From contig NZ_CP006587.1 in the NCBI RefSeq assembly GCF_000737515.1, forward strand, positions 1,903,001 to 1,967,000: 64,000 nt of DNA, given 5' to 3'. The notes under the pieces were generated by a model that saw only the letters and a list, made by a program, of their open reading frames with translations, did not search any database and had not been told where the DNA came from. The position numbers and the translations under genes are program-made. Shown here in pieces: positions 8,975-15,449 of this stretch. This DNA is from Hymenobacter sp. APR13. GTDB taxonomy: Bacteria; Bacteroidota; Bacteroidia; Cytophagales; Hymenobacteraceae. The stretch's first letter is position 1. Each line of letters opens with the position of its first letter.

Positions 8975-9292
8975 GTGAAAAAACCAAGCAAATCCGAAAA
9001 CTCGCGTCGTGCCGATATCGTGTCTCTGAAGGACAGTATTCAGTCGTTGCTGAAAGCCTACCGGCTGCAGGGCAAGCTCAACGAGGTGACAGTGGTAGGC
9101 AGTTGGGAGAAAGTGATGGGCAAGGCCGTGGCGCTGAAAACCCAGGAGGTGTACGTGAGCAACGGTAAGCTTTTCGTGCGGCTTTCCTCGGCCCCGCTCA
9201 AGCATGAGCTGGTGATGGCCAAGACCCGGGTGATGCAGCTCATCAACGACGAGGTAGGCGAGGCAGTCATCAAGGAAGTGGTGTTCCTATAG
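8975..9292 (+). CDS. DUF721/DciA-like replication protein
   Basis: This small protein (105 residues from GTG 8975-8977) has the DUF721 pattern: SLKDSIQSLLKAYRLQGKLNEVTVVGSWEKVMGKAVALKTQEVYVSNGKLFVRLSSAPLKHELVMAKTRVMQLIN (split here only by family region). DciA proteins interact with the replicative helicase and are the ancestral loaders in bacteria without DnaC (family knowledge). The longer frame from 8900 adds 25 Arg-rich residues that cover the -7 element, so GTG 8975 giving MKKPSKSENSRR is preferred. The neighbour recF is also a replication/repair gene, a frequent pairing. Confidence 0.85.
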   Translation: MKKPSKSENSRRADIVSLKDSIQSLLKAYRLQGKLNEVTVVGSWEKVMGKAVALKTQEVYVSNGKLFVRLSSAPLKHELVMAKTRVMQLINDEVGEAVIKEVVFL

Positions 9293-9462
9293 CGCTTCGC
9301 GTCCCGGCTGCGCAACTCCGCCATATCAGGCTTCTCTCCGAGCGCGCGGATTGAACCAACCTTTATTGGGCATAGCATCCGGCAGCGTTGTGCGCGGCTT
9401 GGCTCACCTCGCATGCCAGCTTAGCTGACCCAAGCTGCGAATGATGCGGCGGCCACTGGCAA

Positions 9463-9596
9463 GAGCTCCGGTCCGGCGGCTCTTTCAGCCGTCGTGCTGG
9501 TCTTCGCAGGAGTACACGGACCACCTTGCTAGCTGTAGCCACATCGTGCATCCCAAGACCGGCCCGACGGCTGAAAAAGCCGCCGGACCGGAGCTG
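9463..9596. repeat. Intergenic inverted repeat, CTCCGGTCCGGCGGCT family, copy 1
   Basis: Two arms of about 40 nt (9463-9502 and 9557-9596) are near-perfect complements of each other around a 54-nt centre. The core is AGCTCCGGTCCGGCGGCT followed by TCAGCCGTCG. A related copy lies at 37480-37620. The rest of the 492-bp gap between dciA and the thioesterase gene (9293-9784) shows no convincing gene. Confidence 0.85.
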
Positions 9597-9784
9597 CTCC
9601 GCAACTTGGTTTAGATAGAGCCGTGCCCCTTGCCACTGTGGCCCATCATGCCCGCCGCTACCTTAGGCCGGGCCAGTATAGCGGCAGGCATACCGCATGA
9701 TGCCCCAACCTGGCAAGCCCCCTTATCTTGCACAGGTCCGGCAATGCTACTGCCGGAATGTTTCTCCCTCCACTTGCTGTGCCT

Positions 9785-10348
9785 ATGCCTCCCTACCCTC
9801 TCCCCAACTTCCGGCCCGTGTCCTATTCCCGGGTAACGCTCACCGAGCTTATGATTCCTTCCTACGCCAACTTCGGCGGCAAGATCCACGGGGGCATCCT
9901 GCTTTCGCTCATGGACAAGGTGGCCTACGCGGCGGCCTCCAAGCACGCGGGCACCTACTGCGTCACGGTGAGCGTCGATGGGGTGAACTTCCTGCAGCCG
10001 GTGGCAGTGGGCGAACTAGTGTCGTTGCTGGCCTCGGTGAACTACGTGGGTCGCACCTCGCTGCTGGTCGGCATCAAGGTGATTGCCGAAGACGTGCGGA
10101 CCGGAACCGTGAAGCATACCAATACCTCCTACTTCACGATGGTGGCCAAAGACGACGATGGCAACCCGACTCCGGTGCCAGGCCTGCTGCTAGAAACTCC
10201 CGACGATACCCGGCGTTTCGTGGAGGCCATCAAGCGGCGCGAATTCAACGCCGACTACCACCGCCAGTTCAACGATGCCCGAACTGGCATGCAGGCCGAC
10301 AGCCTGCTGCACCTGCTCGAAACTGAGCGGTGCCAGCTGGGGTACTAG
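9785..10348 (+). CDS. Acyl-CoA thioesterase, hotdog fold (YciA/BACH type)
   Basis: A 187-residue protein from ATG 9785. Thioesterases of this family hydrolyse acyl-CoA to fatty acid and CoA. The hotdog helix motif NFGGKIHGGILLSLMDKVAYAAASKHAG is visible near residues 22-50 in two pieces (NFGGKIHGG, LMDKVAYAAASKHAG), followed by the strands VTVSVDGVNFLQPVAVGELV and SVNYVGRTSLLVGIKVIAE. The 40-residue C-terminal tail (RREFNADYHRQFNDA...) is extra. Upstream ATG 9758 and TTG 9728 are alternatives, but the first residues there look unstructured, and a TATCTTGC -7-like element lies at 9724-9731. The substrate chain length cannot be told. Confidence 0.82.
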   Translation: MPPYPLPNFRPVSYSRVTLTELMIPSYANFGGKIHGGILLSLMDKVAYAAASKHAGTYCVTVSVDGVNFLQPVAVGELVSLLASVNYVGRTSLLVGIKVIAEDVRTGTVKHTNTSYFTMVAKDDDGNPTPVPGLLLETPDDTRRFVEAIKRREFNADYHRQFNDARTGMQADSLLHLLETERCQLGY

Positions 10349-10379
10349 CCCCTTCCCTACCCCAGTATCTGACGCACAC

Positions 10380-10428
10380 AAAAGCAGCGGGGCGCAGCAG
10401 ATTCAATCTGCTGCGCCCCGCTGCTTTT
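10380..10428. terminator. Bidirectional terminator between the thioesterase and HTH genes
   Basis: Perfect inverted repeat of 24-nt arms centred on C10404, with A runs on the left and T runs on the right. It lies between convergent genes and can end both transcripts. Confidence 0.85.
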
Positions 10429-10529
10429 ACCTTCTTACAACCCTCCCGATTGGCCCTTGCGGCTGGCCGCCGTCGGCTGGTCTTGCTTATCATTTCAGGC
10501 AACAATTGCTACCGTTATACAGACAAAAA

Positions 10530-10545
10530 TGTTTCACGTGGAACG
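10530..10545. promoter_or_regulatory. parS-like ParB site
   Basis: TGTTTCACGTGGAACG matches the widely conserved parS consensus TGTTTCACGTGAAACA at 14 of 16 positions and keeps the central CACGTG. It lies in the intergenic gap just past the end of the HTH gene. A second, weaker look-alike is at 19422-19437 inside a coding region. ParB binding is inferred from sequence only. Confidence 0.5.
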
Positions 10546-10551
10546 TTTTTG

Positions 10552-10938
10552 TTACCTGGGGCCATACACTTTCAGCAGTAGTTCATTATAGGCCTCCAGC
10601 AGGGAAATGTACTTGGTTTGGAGAGCCAAAAGCTGTTTGGAGCACTCTGGCTCAGGTTGTGATACAGAGACAGGCTTGCTCGTTACAGATTGTAAAGGTG
10701 TAACATCAGCGCGTTGTGTTACAAAAGGCAATGTCACTTGCTGAACAACTGTAAAGTCGCTGGAAAAGTCGTGTCCGATAATATCACCCACTCGCTTTAC
10801 GAATGCGTAATCCAGTGTCTCTTCTTTAAACTTGCGGTATATGGTAGGGCGTGTAATACCGAGTCCGTCCACGATACGCGTGATGGAAATTCCGCTGTTT
10901 TTGATGGCTTCCTGCAGTATTTCGCCTTGATGCGGCAT
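10552..10938 (-). CDS. Small helix-turn-helix regulator with C-terminal coiled coil
   Basis: From ATG 10936-10938 (MPHQGEILQEAIKNSGISIT) the protein has 128 residues. Residues 5-35 form an HTH (ILQEAIKNSGISITRIVDGLGITRPTIYRKF in two helices), similar to Fis- or Xre-like DNA-binding units. A linker rich in Val, Gln, Thr and Ser follows, and then a leucine-rich helix (SKQLLALQTKYISLLEAYNELLLKVYG) that should dimerise. A longer frame to 11049 adds Cys/His/Tyr-rich residues from AT-rich DNA and is unlikely. The gene and its upstream region are markedly more AT-rich than all neighbours, which suggests recent transfer. No target is known; repeated TGTTACA/TGTAACA motifs around it suggest autoregulation. 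Confidence 0.7.
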   Translation of the reverse strand: MPHQGEILQEAIKNSGISITRIVDGLGITRPTIYRKFKEETLDYAFVKRVGDIIGHDFSSDFTVVQQVTLPFVTQRADVTPLQSVTSKPVSVSQPEPECSKQLLALQTKYISLLEAYNELLLKVYGPR

Positions 10939-11176
10939 AGTAAAGCGTCCTGAATTGTTGTGTCTGTAAATATGACAATTGTGTTTCACATAACAAAAAC
11001 AGGAATACAAATAAACGTGTGTTACAGGACACACATTACACGTATACATGATACATATTTACACATCTTACATATTACAAACTTTGTTTATTGATACAGT
11101 CACAGTGTTACAATATGGTTCGTGTTACGTCCACAACCTCCCTTACACCCACCAGAGGGTCGTTCAGCAAAACACA
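10939..11176 (-). promoter_or_regulatory. AT-rich upstream region with repeated TGTTACA motifs
   Basis: This stretch upstream of the HTH gene has low GC and repeated TGTTACA or close variants at 11020-11026, 11106-11112 and 11123-11129. Related copies occur inside the gene (TGTAACA 10699-10705, TGTTACA 10717-10723). No gene is visible here. The motif spacing could be an operator array for the regulator; that is inference. Confidence 0.4.
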
Positions 11177-11207
11177 AAGCACCTGTAACGATTCGCTACA
11201 GGTGCTT
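11177..11207 (-). terminator. Hairpin after the GDPD gene
   Basis: Perfect 11-bp stem (AAGCACCTGTA and complement) with a 9-nt loop, 59 bp downstream of the GDPD stop, followed by T residues on the minus strand. Confidence 0.65.
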
Positions 11208-11265
11208 CAGATAATACGGTAGTAAATGCCCTGTCCGGAAAGGCGTGATGGGTCGCGGAAGTGGC

Positions 11266-12129
11266 CTACTCTGCGCGCTGTCCGGAGGGGTAAAGCGGCA
11301 ACAGCCGGTCGGGATAATCGGTGGTAATTCCGGCTACGCCCAGCGCCATTAGGCGCAGCATATCGGCGGGGTTGTTGACCGTCCAGGGCACTACCAGCAT
11401 GCCGGCCTGCCGGGCTTCAGCAAGCAGCTGCGGCGTCGCCAGCGCGTGGTGCGGGCCTACCACCTGGGGGGTGAAACCGAGCTGCTGCAGGTGGCTGGCC
11501 AGGGGTACGTCGTCTTCGATGAGCAGGCACAGCGGCAGCTCCGGCAGCTGGCGCCGCACCTGCTGCAGGATGCGTCGGTCGAAGCTCAGGAGTGTGGTGC
11601 GCGGCACCAGCCCGAGGCGCCGCAGCTCCTCTACCACCACTGCCACGTAGGCCGCCGGGGCCGGGTGAAACAGGTTGTCGCCGGCCGGCTCGCTCTTCAC
11701 TTCGAGGCTGAAGCGGGGCGGAATCCGGCCCAGCTCCCGAGCCAGTTCATCCACGGCAAGCACGACTTCGCGGAGCAGCGGCTTGTGCGCCGGCAGGTTT
11801 TGCTGCGTCGGAAAAACGGGGTGCGGCAGCTGCCCACAGTCGTAGCGCCGGACCTGAGCGTAGGGCATCTGGTAGAGGTTGTGCTGCTGCTGGGTGGCGG
11901 CCGGAATAGGCTGGCCGGCGGGGTCGAGGCAGATGGTGGCGCTCATCCAGGGCTCGTGCGACACCACCACCTGCCCATCGGCCGACAGCACCACATCCAG
12001 CTCCAGCACGGCTACTCCGAGGCGGACGGCATGCAGGAAAGCGGGCAGCGTATTCTCCGGAAACAGGCCGCGGCAGCCACGGTGGCCATGCACTTCGGGA
12101 GGCGCAGAAAAAGGCGTGAGAGTAGACAT
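11266..12129 (-). CDS. Glycerophosphodiester phosphodiesterase
   Basis: GDPD enzymes split glycerophosphodiesters into glycerol-3-phosphate and an alcohol. The 287-residue protein from ATG 12127-12129 begins MSTLTPFSAPPEVHGHRG. The metal and catalytic motif HGHRG is at 14-18, followed by PENTLPAF, the acid pair ELDVVLSADGQVVVSHEP with the second catalytic His, FSLEVK, and the closing motif PWTVNNPADMLRLMALGVAGITTDYPD. A longer frame to 12231 adds 34 residues with a short hydrophobic run, but lacks support as a start. No clear signal peptide is seen in the short form, so it may be cytoplasmic. Confidence 0.9.
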   Translation of the reverse strand: MSTLTPFSAPPEVHGHRGCRGLFPENTLPAFLHAVRLGVAVLELDVVLSADGQVVVSHEPWMSATICLDPAGQPIPAATQQQHNLYQMPYAQVRRYDCGQLPHPVFPTQQNLPAHKPLLREVVLAVDELARELGRIPPRFSLEVKSEPAGDNLFHPAPAAYVAVVVEELRRLGLVPRTTLLSFDRRILQQVRRQLPELPLCLLIEDDVPLASHLQQLGFTPQVVGPHHALATPQLLAEARQAGMLVVPWTVNNPADMLRLMALGVAGITTDYPDRLLPLYPSGQRAE

Positions 12130-12216
12130 AAGCAGCAGTACGCAGGCCCTGCCCAGATAGCTGACGGGCCGCTGAACCGGGGCCGACCCCGCCGCACAAA
12201 GACCAGCCGAATCCTG

Positions 12217-12224
12217 TATTTTCG
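12217..12224 (+). promoter_or_regulatory. -7-like element (TATTTTCG) for the DUF2939 gene
   Basis: Seven of eight positions of TAnnTTTG, 24 bp upstream of ATG 12249 on the plus strand. Confidence 0.4.
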
Positions 12225-12248
12225 CTGGCAACTTCTTTCCTCTCTCTA

Positions 12249-12872
12249 ATGAAACGATTAATTATTCTGGCCGTGCTGGTGGCCCTGGCCGCCGGCGGCT
12301 ACCTCTACTATCAGAGCCTGAAGGCAAGCCCCAAATACGCGCTGATGCAGGCCGCCAACGCCGTGCGCACCCACGACATGGCCGACTTCGAGCGCTACGT
12401 CGACGTGAGCAGTGTAACCGGCAGCCTCGTCGACCAGGTCACCAGCCAGGGCTCGGCGCTGGGGCTGCTGAACCCGGGCGGCATGATGTTTAAGGGGGCG
12501 CTGCGGCTGCTCAAGCCCCAGCTAGCGCAGTCGGCCCGCCAGGAGCTGCAGCGCTACATAGAAACCGGCTCGGTGGAAGCAGCGGCTGCTGCGGCTCCCG
12601 ATAGACTGATAAACGTATCAATGCTGGGACTGGCCGGTAAGGTGGTGAACCCCGACAGCCAGTTCAAGGACATCAAGTACGTGACCGAGCAGGGTGAGCA
12701 GGCGCTGGTAGGCCTGGAGTTCACGCAGCCCAAATACGACACCACGCTGGTGGTGGAGCTGAAGATGCGCAACCAAGGCGACCATTGGCAGGTGAAGGAA
12801 ATCACGAATACCGGCGAGCTGCTGAAGCACGTAGCGCGGCTGGAAAAGCAGCGCCTACTGAAAGGCATGTAG
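12249..12872 (+). CDS. DUF2939-domain membrane-anchored protein
   Basis: A 207-residue protein with an N-terminal transmembrane or signal segment (MKRLIILAVLVALAAGGYLYY), followed by SPKYALMQAANAVRTHDMADFERYVDVSSVTGSLVDQV. This is the DUF2939 pattern, in which a short helix pair is followed by an alpha/beta domain resembling lumazine-binding/NTF2-like folds. The C-terminal half (VVELKMRNQGDHWQVKEITN) fits a small beta-sheet domain. The function of the family is unknown. It stands alone, divergent from the GDPD gene. Confidence 0.75.
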   Translation: MKRLIILAVLVALAAGGYLYYQSLKASPKYALMQAANAVRTHDMADFERYVDVSSVTGSLVDQVTSQGSALGLLNPGGMMFKGALRLLKPQLAQSARQELQRYIETGSVEAAAAAAPDRLINVSMLGLAGKVVNPDSQFKDIKYVTEQGEQALVGLEFTQPKYDTTLVVELKMRNQGDHWQVKEITNTGELLKHVARLEKQRLLKGM

Positions 12873-12893
12873 CACCTACCCCACCACCAACAG

Positions 12894-12926
12894 AAAGCCC
12901 CGACACGAAAACGTGCCGGGGCTTTT
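12894..12926. terminator. Terminator between the DUF2939 and PLDc_N genes
   Basis: Stem AAAGCCCCG.CACG paired with CGTG.CGGGGCTTT, one mismatch, followed by a T run. It lies between convergent genes and can act both ways. Confidence 0.8.
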
Positions 12927-12948
12927 TACTTACAGAGGCTGTCTGAAT

Positions 12949-13224
12949 CTAGCGGCGACCTGAGAACAGGAAGTAGATGATGGAACCACCGAAGGGGAAG
13001 AACCAGATGATCAGGCCCCAGATGATTTTCTTGCCCGTCGACCAGTCCTGCTTGATCAGGCTCAAGAAAGCGGCCACCGCCAGGATGATGTAGAACACCC
13101 CGAAGATGGTGAGGTTGCCGTTGCTGCTGCGGCCGGCGCAGCTGCTGAGCAGCAACGAGAAGGCCATGGCCAGGGAAAGCATACCAACCGGCAGGCGGTT
13201 GGCGAGGGTTTTGAGCTTATTCAT
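12949..13224 (-). CDS. Small membrane protein with PLDc_N domain
   Basis: A 91-residue protein. The N-terminus looks like a signal or lipoprotein leader (MLSLAMAFSLLLSSCAG, possible lipobox SSC). Then comes a helix FGVFYIILAVAAFLSLI and the family motif KKIIWGLIIWFFPFGGSIIYFLFSGR. This last segment is the two-helix PLDc_N signature, named for its presence before phospholipase D domains, though it is common in stand-alone bacterial membrane proteins. No phospholipase domain is present. The role is unknown, perhaps in the envelope. About 90 bp of AT-rich DNA separates it from the rhomboid gene. Confidence 0.75.
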   Translation of the reverse strand: MNKLKTLANRLPVGMLSLAMAFSLLLSSCAGRSSNGNLTIFGVFYIILAVAAFLSLIKQDWSTGKKIIWGLIIWFFPFGGSIIYFLFSGRR

Positions 13225-13315
13225 GGGAGTAGAGAGTTGGTGTTTGAAGGCCGTTTACGGGCCGGTAGCCGGAATAGATATACATAGGATAATATTAATT
13301 TTTTAATCAATTGAT

Positions 13316-13969
13316 TTACAATACATTACTTAAATAAGACTGCACTTGTTGCCAAAAATCCAGCGCCGATGAAGGCAGCAGGGCCAGCGTGAGCACCACG
13401 CCATACAAAGCGCCATAAAAGTGGGCGTCGTGGTTGATGTTGTCGGCGTTGCGGCGGCTCATGTAGTAGGAATAGGCCAGGTAGAGCAGCCCGAAAATGA
13501 ACGGCTGAATGGGAATCGGGAGTGGGAAGATGTAGATGCCGCCGCCGCCGGGCGCCACCGGAAACAGCAGCACGCTGGCAAACACCACCGACGACACGCC
13601 ACCCGAAGCGCCCAGGCTGTGGTAGCCGGGGTTGTGGCGGTGGCGGAAAAACGTGGGCACCGACGACAGGATAATCCCGCCCAGATACAGCAGCAGGAAG
13701 AACCCGATGCCCGCTCCCACCCCGTAGCCAGCCACGTACTCGCGCAGCACAATGGGGCTGAAGGAGTAGAAGGCAAACATGTTAAACAGCAGGTGGGTCA
13801 GGTCGGCGTGCAGGAAACCGGAGGTGAGGAACCGGTACCACTGCTGCCGCTGCTGCATCAGGTAGGGGCTCAGGATCCAGCCATCGAGCAGCGCACGGTT
13901 CGACCACGCGTACATCGAAATGCCGGCCGTGAGGGCTATCAGAATCAGAATAGGGTTGAGGAAGGACAT
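13316..13969 (-). CDS. Rhomboid family intramembrane serine protease
   Basis: Rhomboids cut transmembrane helices within the bilayer. The 217-residue protein from ATG 13967-13969 (MSFLNPILILIALTAGISMY) has about six membrane helices. Catalytic motifs are HLLFNMFAFYSFS (oxyanion Asn, residue 63), GASGGVSS with the nucleophile Ser122, and NHDAHFYGALYG with the general-base His183. An open frame extends to 14251 but runs through the intergenic GGACTTCAGTCC-type repeats and should not be coding. Substrates are unknown. Confidence 0.92.
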   Translation of the reverse strand: MSFLNPILILIALTAGISMYAWSNRALLDGWILSPYLMQQRQQWYRFLTSGFLHADLTHLLFNMFAFYSFSPIVLREYVAGYGVGAGIGFFLLLYLGGIILSSVPTFFRHRHNPGYHSLGASGGVSSVVFASVLLFPVAPGGGGIYIFPLPIPIQPFIFGLLYLAYSYYMSRRNADNINHDAHFYGALYGVVLTLALLPSSALDFWQQVQSYLSNVL

Positions 13970-14086
13970 GCGAGGGGAATAGAAGAAAAAATAAGCGCGT
14001 TTAAGGCGCGTCAGACGCACGGTGGACCTCAAGGAGGCACTCGTGGCCAGCCGATGCTCAGAAGCCCGCAAAACGCCCGAAATGGG

Positions 14087-14255
14087 TGGCTGTGGCGCGG
14101 ACTTCAGTTCGCAGCCCCCACGCCTGCCCGGATGGTGCGGCGTGAGGGCTGCGGACTGAAGTCCGCGCCACGGTTGTGCGTTGCGGCTTTCGTCTATACG
14201 AATGACGCGGTGTGCCCAGCCGGAGGGGCTGCGGACTGAAGTCCGCGCCACAGCC
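14087..14255. repeat. Three copies of an intergenic palindrome, GCGGACTGAAGTCCGC family
   Basis: A 26- to 30-bp unit with core GGCTGCGGACTGAAGTCCGC and GCCAC appears at 14087-14118 (reverse orientation, one base changed), 14144-14171 and 14222-14255. Each unit contains the short palindrome GCGGACTTCAGTCCGC-like half sites, and units 1 and 3 also form a large inverted pair. It fills the gap between the rhomboid and prenyl synthase genes. Confidence 0.85.
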
Positions 14256-14262
14256 CGATAGT

Positions 14263-15234
14263 TTAGCTTTCGCGCTCCAGCAGCTGCAGGGCCAGATGGC
14301 GCAGGGGCTCTTTGCGGGGCGCCGGCACGCTCACGCGGTCCAGGTGTTGCAGGGCATCCTCGAAGTAGTGGTTGATGCGGGCCTCGGTCTGGGGGCGGAT
14401 ATCGAGCTCATCGTAGAGGGCGCGCACGGCCTGCACTTTGGCGTCGGCATCCGGGATGGGCTGGCCGATGTGGCGGGCCAGCTGGGCACGCTGCGCGTCG
14501 TTGGCCTGGGTTTGGGCCGTGAGCAGCAGGAAGGTTTTCTTGTCGCTAAGGATGTCGCCGCCCACACGCTTACCAAAGGTGGCGGCGTCGCCGTACACAT
14601 CGAGCAGGTCGTCGCGGAGCTGGAAGGCTATGCCGATGCCTTCGCCGAACAGGCGCAGGTGCTCGGCATCATCCTCGGAAGCGCCGCCGAGCCGGGCACC
14701 CAGCTCCAGCGCGAAGCCCAGCAGCACGGCCGTCTTCAGCCGGATCATGTCCACGTACTGGTCGATGCTGACCTCGGTTTCCGTTTCGAAGTTCATGTCC
14801 CACTGCTGGCCTTCGCACACCTCGGCAGCCGTCTGGGAGAAGCGGCGCAGCATGGGGGCCAGCAGGGCGGGCGGCATATCAAACAGCAGCTCGTAGGCCC
14901 GCACCAGCATCACGTCGCCGCTCAGGATGGCCACGTTGGGGTTCCACTTTTCGTGCACCGTAGGCTGGCCGCGGCGCAGCGGGGCCTGGTCCATGATGTC
15001 GTCGTGGAGCAGGGTGAAGTTGTGGAATACCTCCACGGCCAGAGCGGGCTTCAGGGCCACGTCCAGAGCATCGGTGTAGAGTTGGGCGCCCAGCAGCGTG
15101 AGCAGCGGCCGGATGCGCTTGCCGCCAAGGGCCATGATGTAGCGGATGGGCTCGTAGAGGGCCGTGGGCTGTTCGCCGTAGTGCAGCTCGGCCAGAGCCG
15201 CCGTGAGTTTGTTGGAGAGGGCAGTAAGGTCCAC
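14263..15234 (-). CDS. Polyprenyl diphosphate synthase (trans-isoprenyl synthase)
   Basis: This enzyme adds isopentenyl diphosphate to an allylic primer to make farnesyl/geranylgeranyl or longer chains for quinones, carotenoids or lipids. The first Asp-rich motif is LLHDDIMD (two residues between the Asp pairs) with RRGQPTVHEKW after it, and the second is QLRDDLLD followed by FGKRVGGDILSDKKTFLLL. GGKRIRP near the start binds diphosphate. The preferred start is GTG 15232-15234 (MDLTALSNKL), because a -7 element TACCTTTC lies at 15259-15266 and the longer ATG 15285 falls inside a dispersed repeat. That makes 323 residues (340 with the long start). Product chain length cannot be read reliably. 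Confidence 0.88.
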   Translation of the reverse strand: MDLTALSNKLTAALAELHYGEQPTALYEPIRYIMALGGKRIRPLLTLLGAQLYTDALDVALKPALAVEVFHNFTLLHDDIMDQAPLRRGQPTVHEKWNPNVAILSGDVMLVRAYELLFDMPPALLAPMLRRFSQTAAEVCEGQQWDMNFETETEVSIDQYVDMIRLKTAVLLGFALELGARLGGASEDDAEHLRLFGEGIGIAFQLRDDLLDVYGDAATFGKRVGGDILSDKKTFLLLTAQTQANDAQRAQLARHIGQPIPDADAKVQAVRALYDELDIRPQTEARINHYFEDALQHLDRVSVPAPRKEPLRHLALQLLERES

Positions 15235-15258
15235 AGAAACGGGTAAAGGTTCGGAGAG

Positions 15259-15266
15259 GAAAGGTA
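15259..15266 (-). promoter_or_regulatory. -7-like element (TACCTTTC) for the polyprenyl synthase gene
   Basis: Seven of eight positions of TAnnTTTG on the minus strand, 24 bp upstream of GTG 15234. Confidence 0.5.
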
Positions 15267-15279
15267 CGGCGCAACGGAT

Positions 15280-15448
15280 TGTCATTGCGAGGAGGCACGA
15301 CGAAGCAATCCTTCCTCTCTGTGAGTTGAGTCAGAATTAATCAGAAAGCCCTCCGGCACTAGGCTATAACCTGGAACCGGAGGGCTTGTCTATAAGGGTC
15401 GTTTGTCTCAGAGGGAGGAAAGATTGCTTCGCTCCGCTCGCAATGACA
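15280..15448. repeat. GTCATTGCGAGG...GCAATC intergenic repeat with nested hairpin
   Basis: Outer arms 15280-15333 and 15408-15448 are imperfect complements. Both carry GTCATTGCGAG at the outer edge and GAAGCAATC(TT) inside. Between them sits a separate hairpin (15346-15387). This sequence type recurs in many unrelated bacterial genomes as a REP/MITE-like element (general knowledge). Confidence 0.85.
15346..15387 (-). terminator. Terminator of rnr
   Basis: Stem AAGCCCTCCGG / CCGGAGGGCTT with a 20-nt loop, 60 bp downstream of the rnr stop, inside the GTCATTGCGAGG repeat. Confidence 0.65.
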
Positions 15449-15449
15449 G

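Noticed and set aside
13970..14251. N-terminal extension of the rhomboid frame
   Set aside because: It covers intergenic repeat units, and the ATG at 13969 gives a proper first membrane helix.
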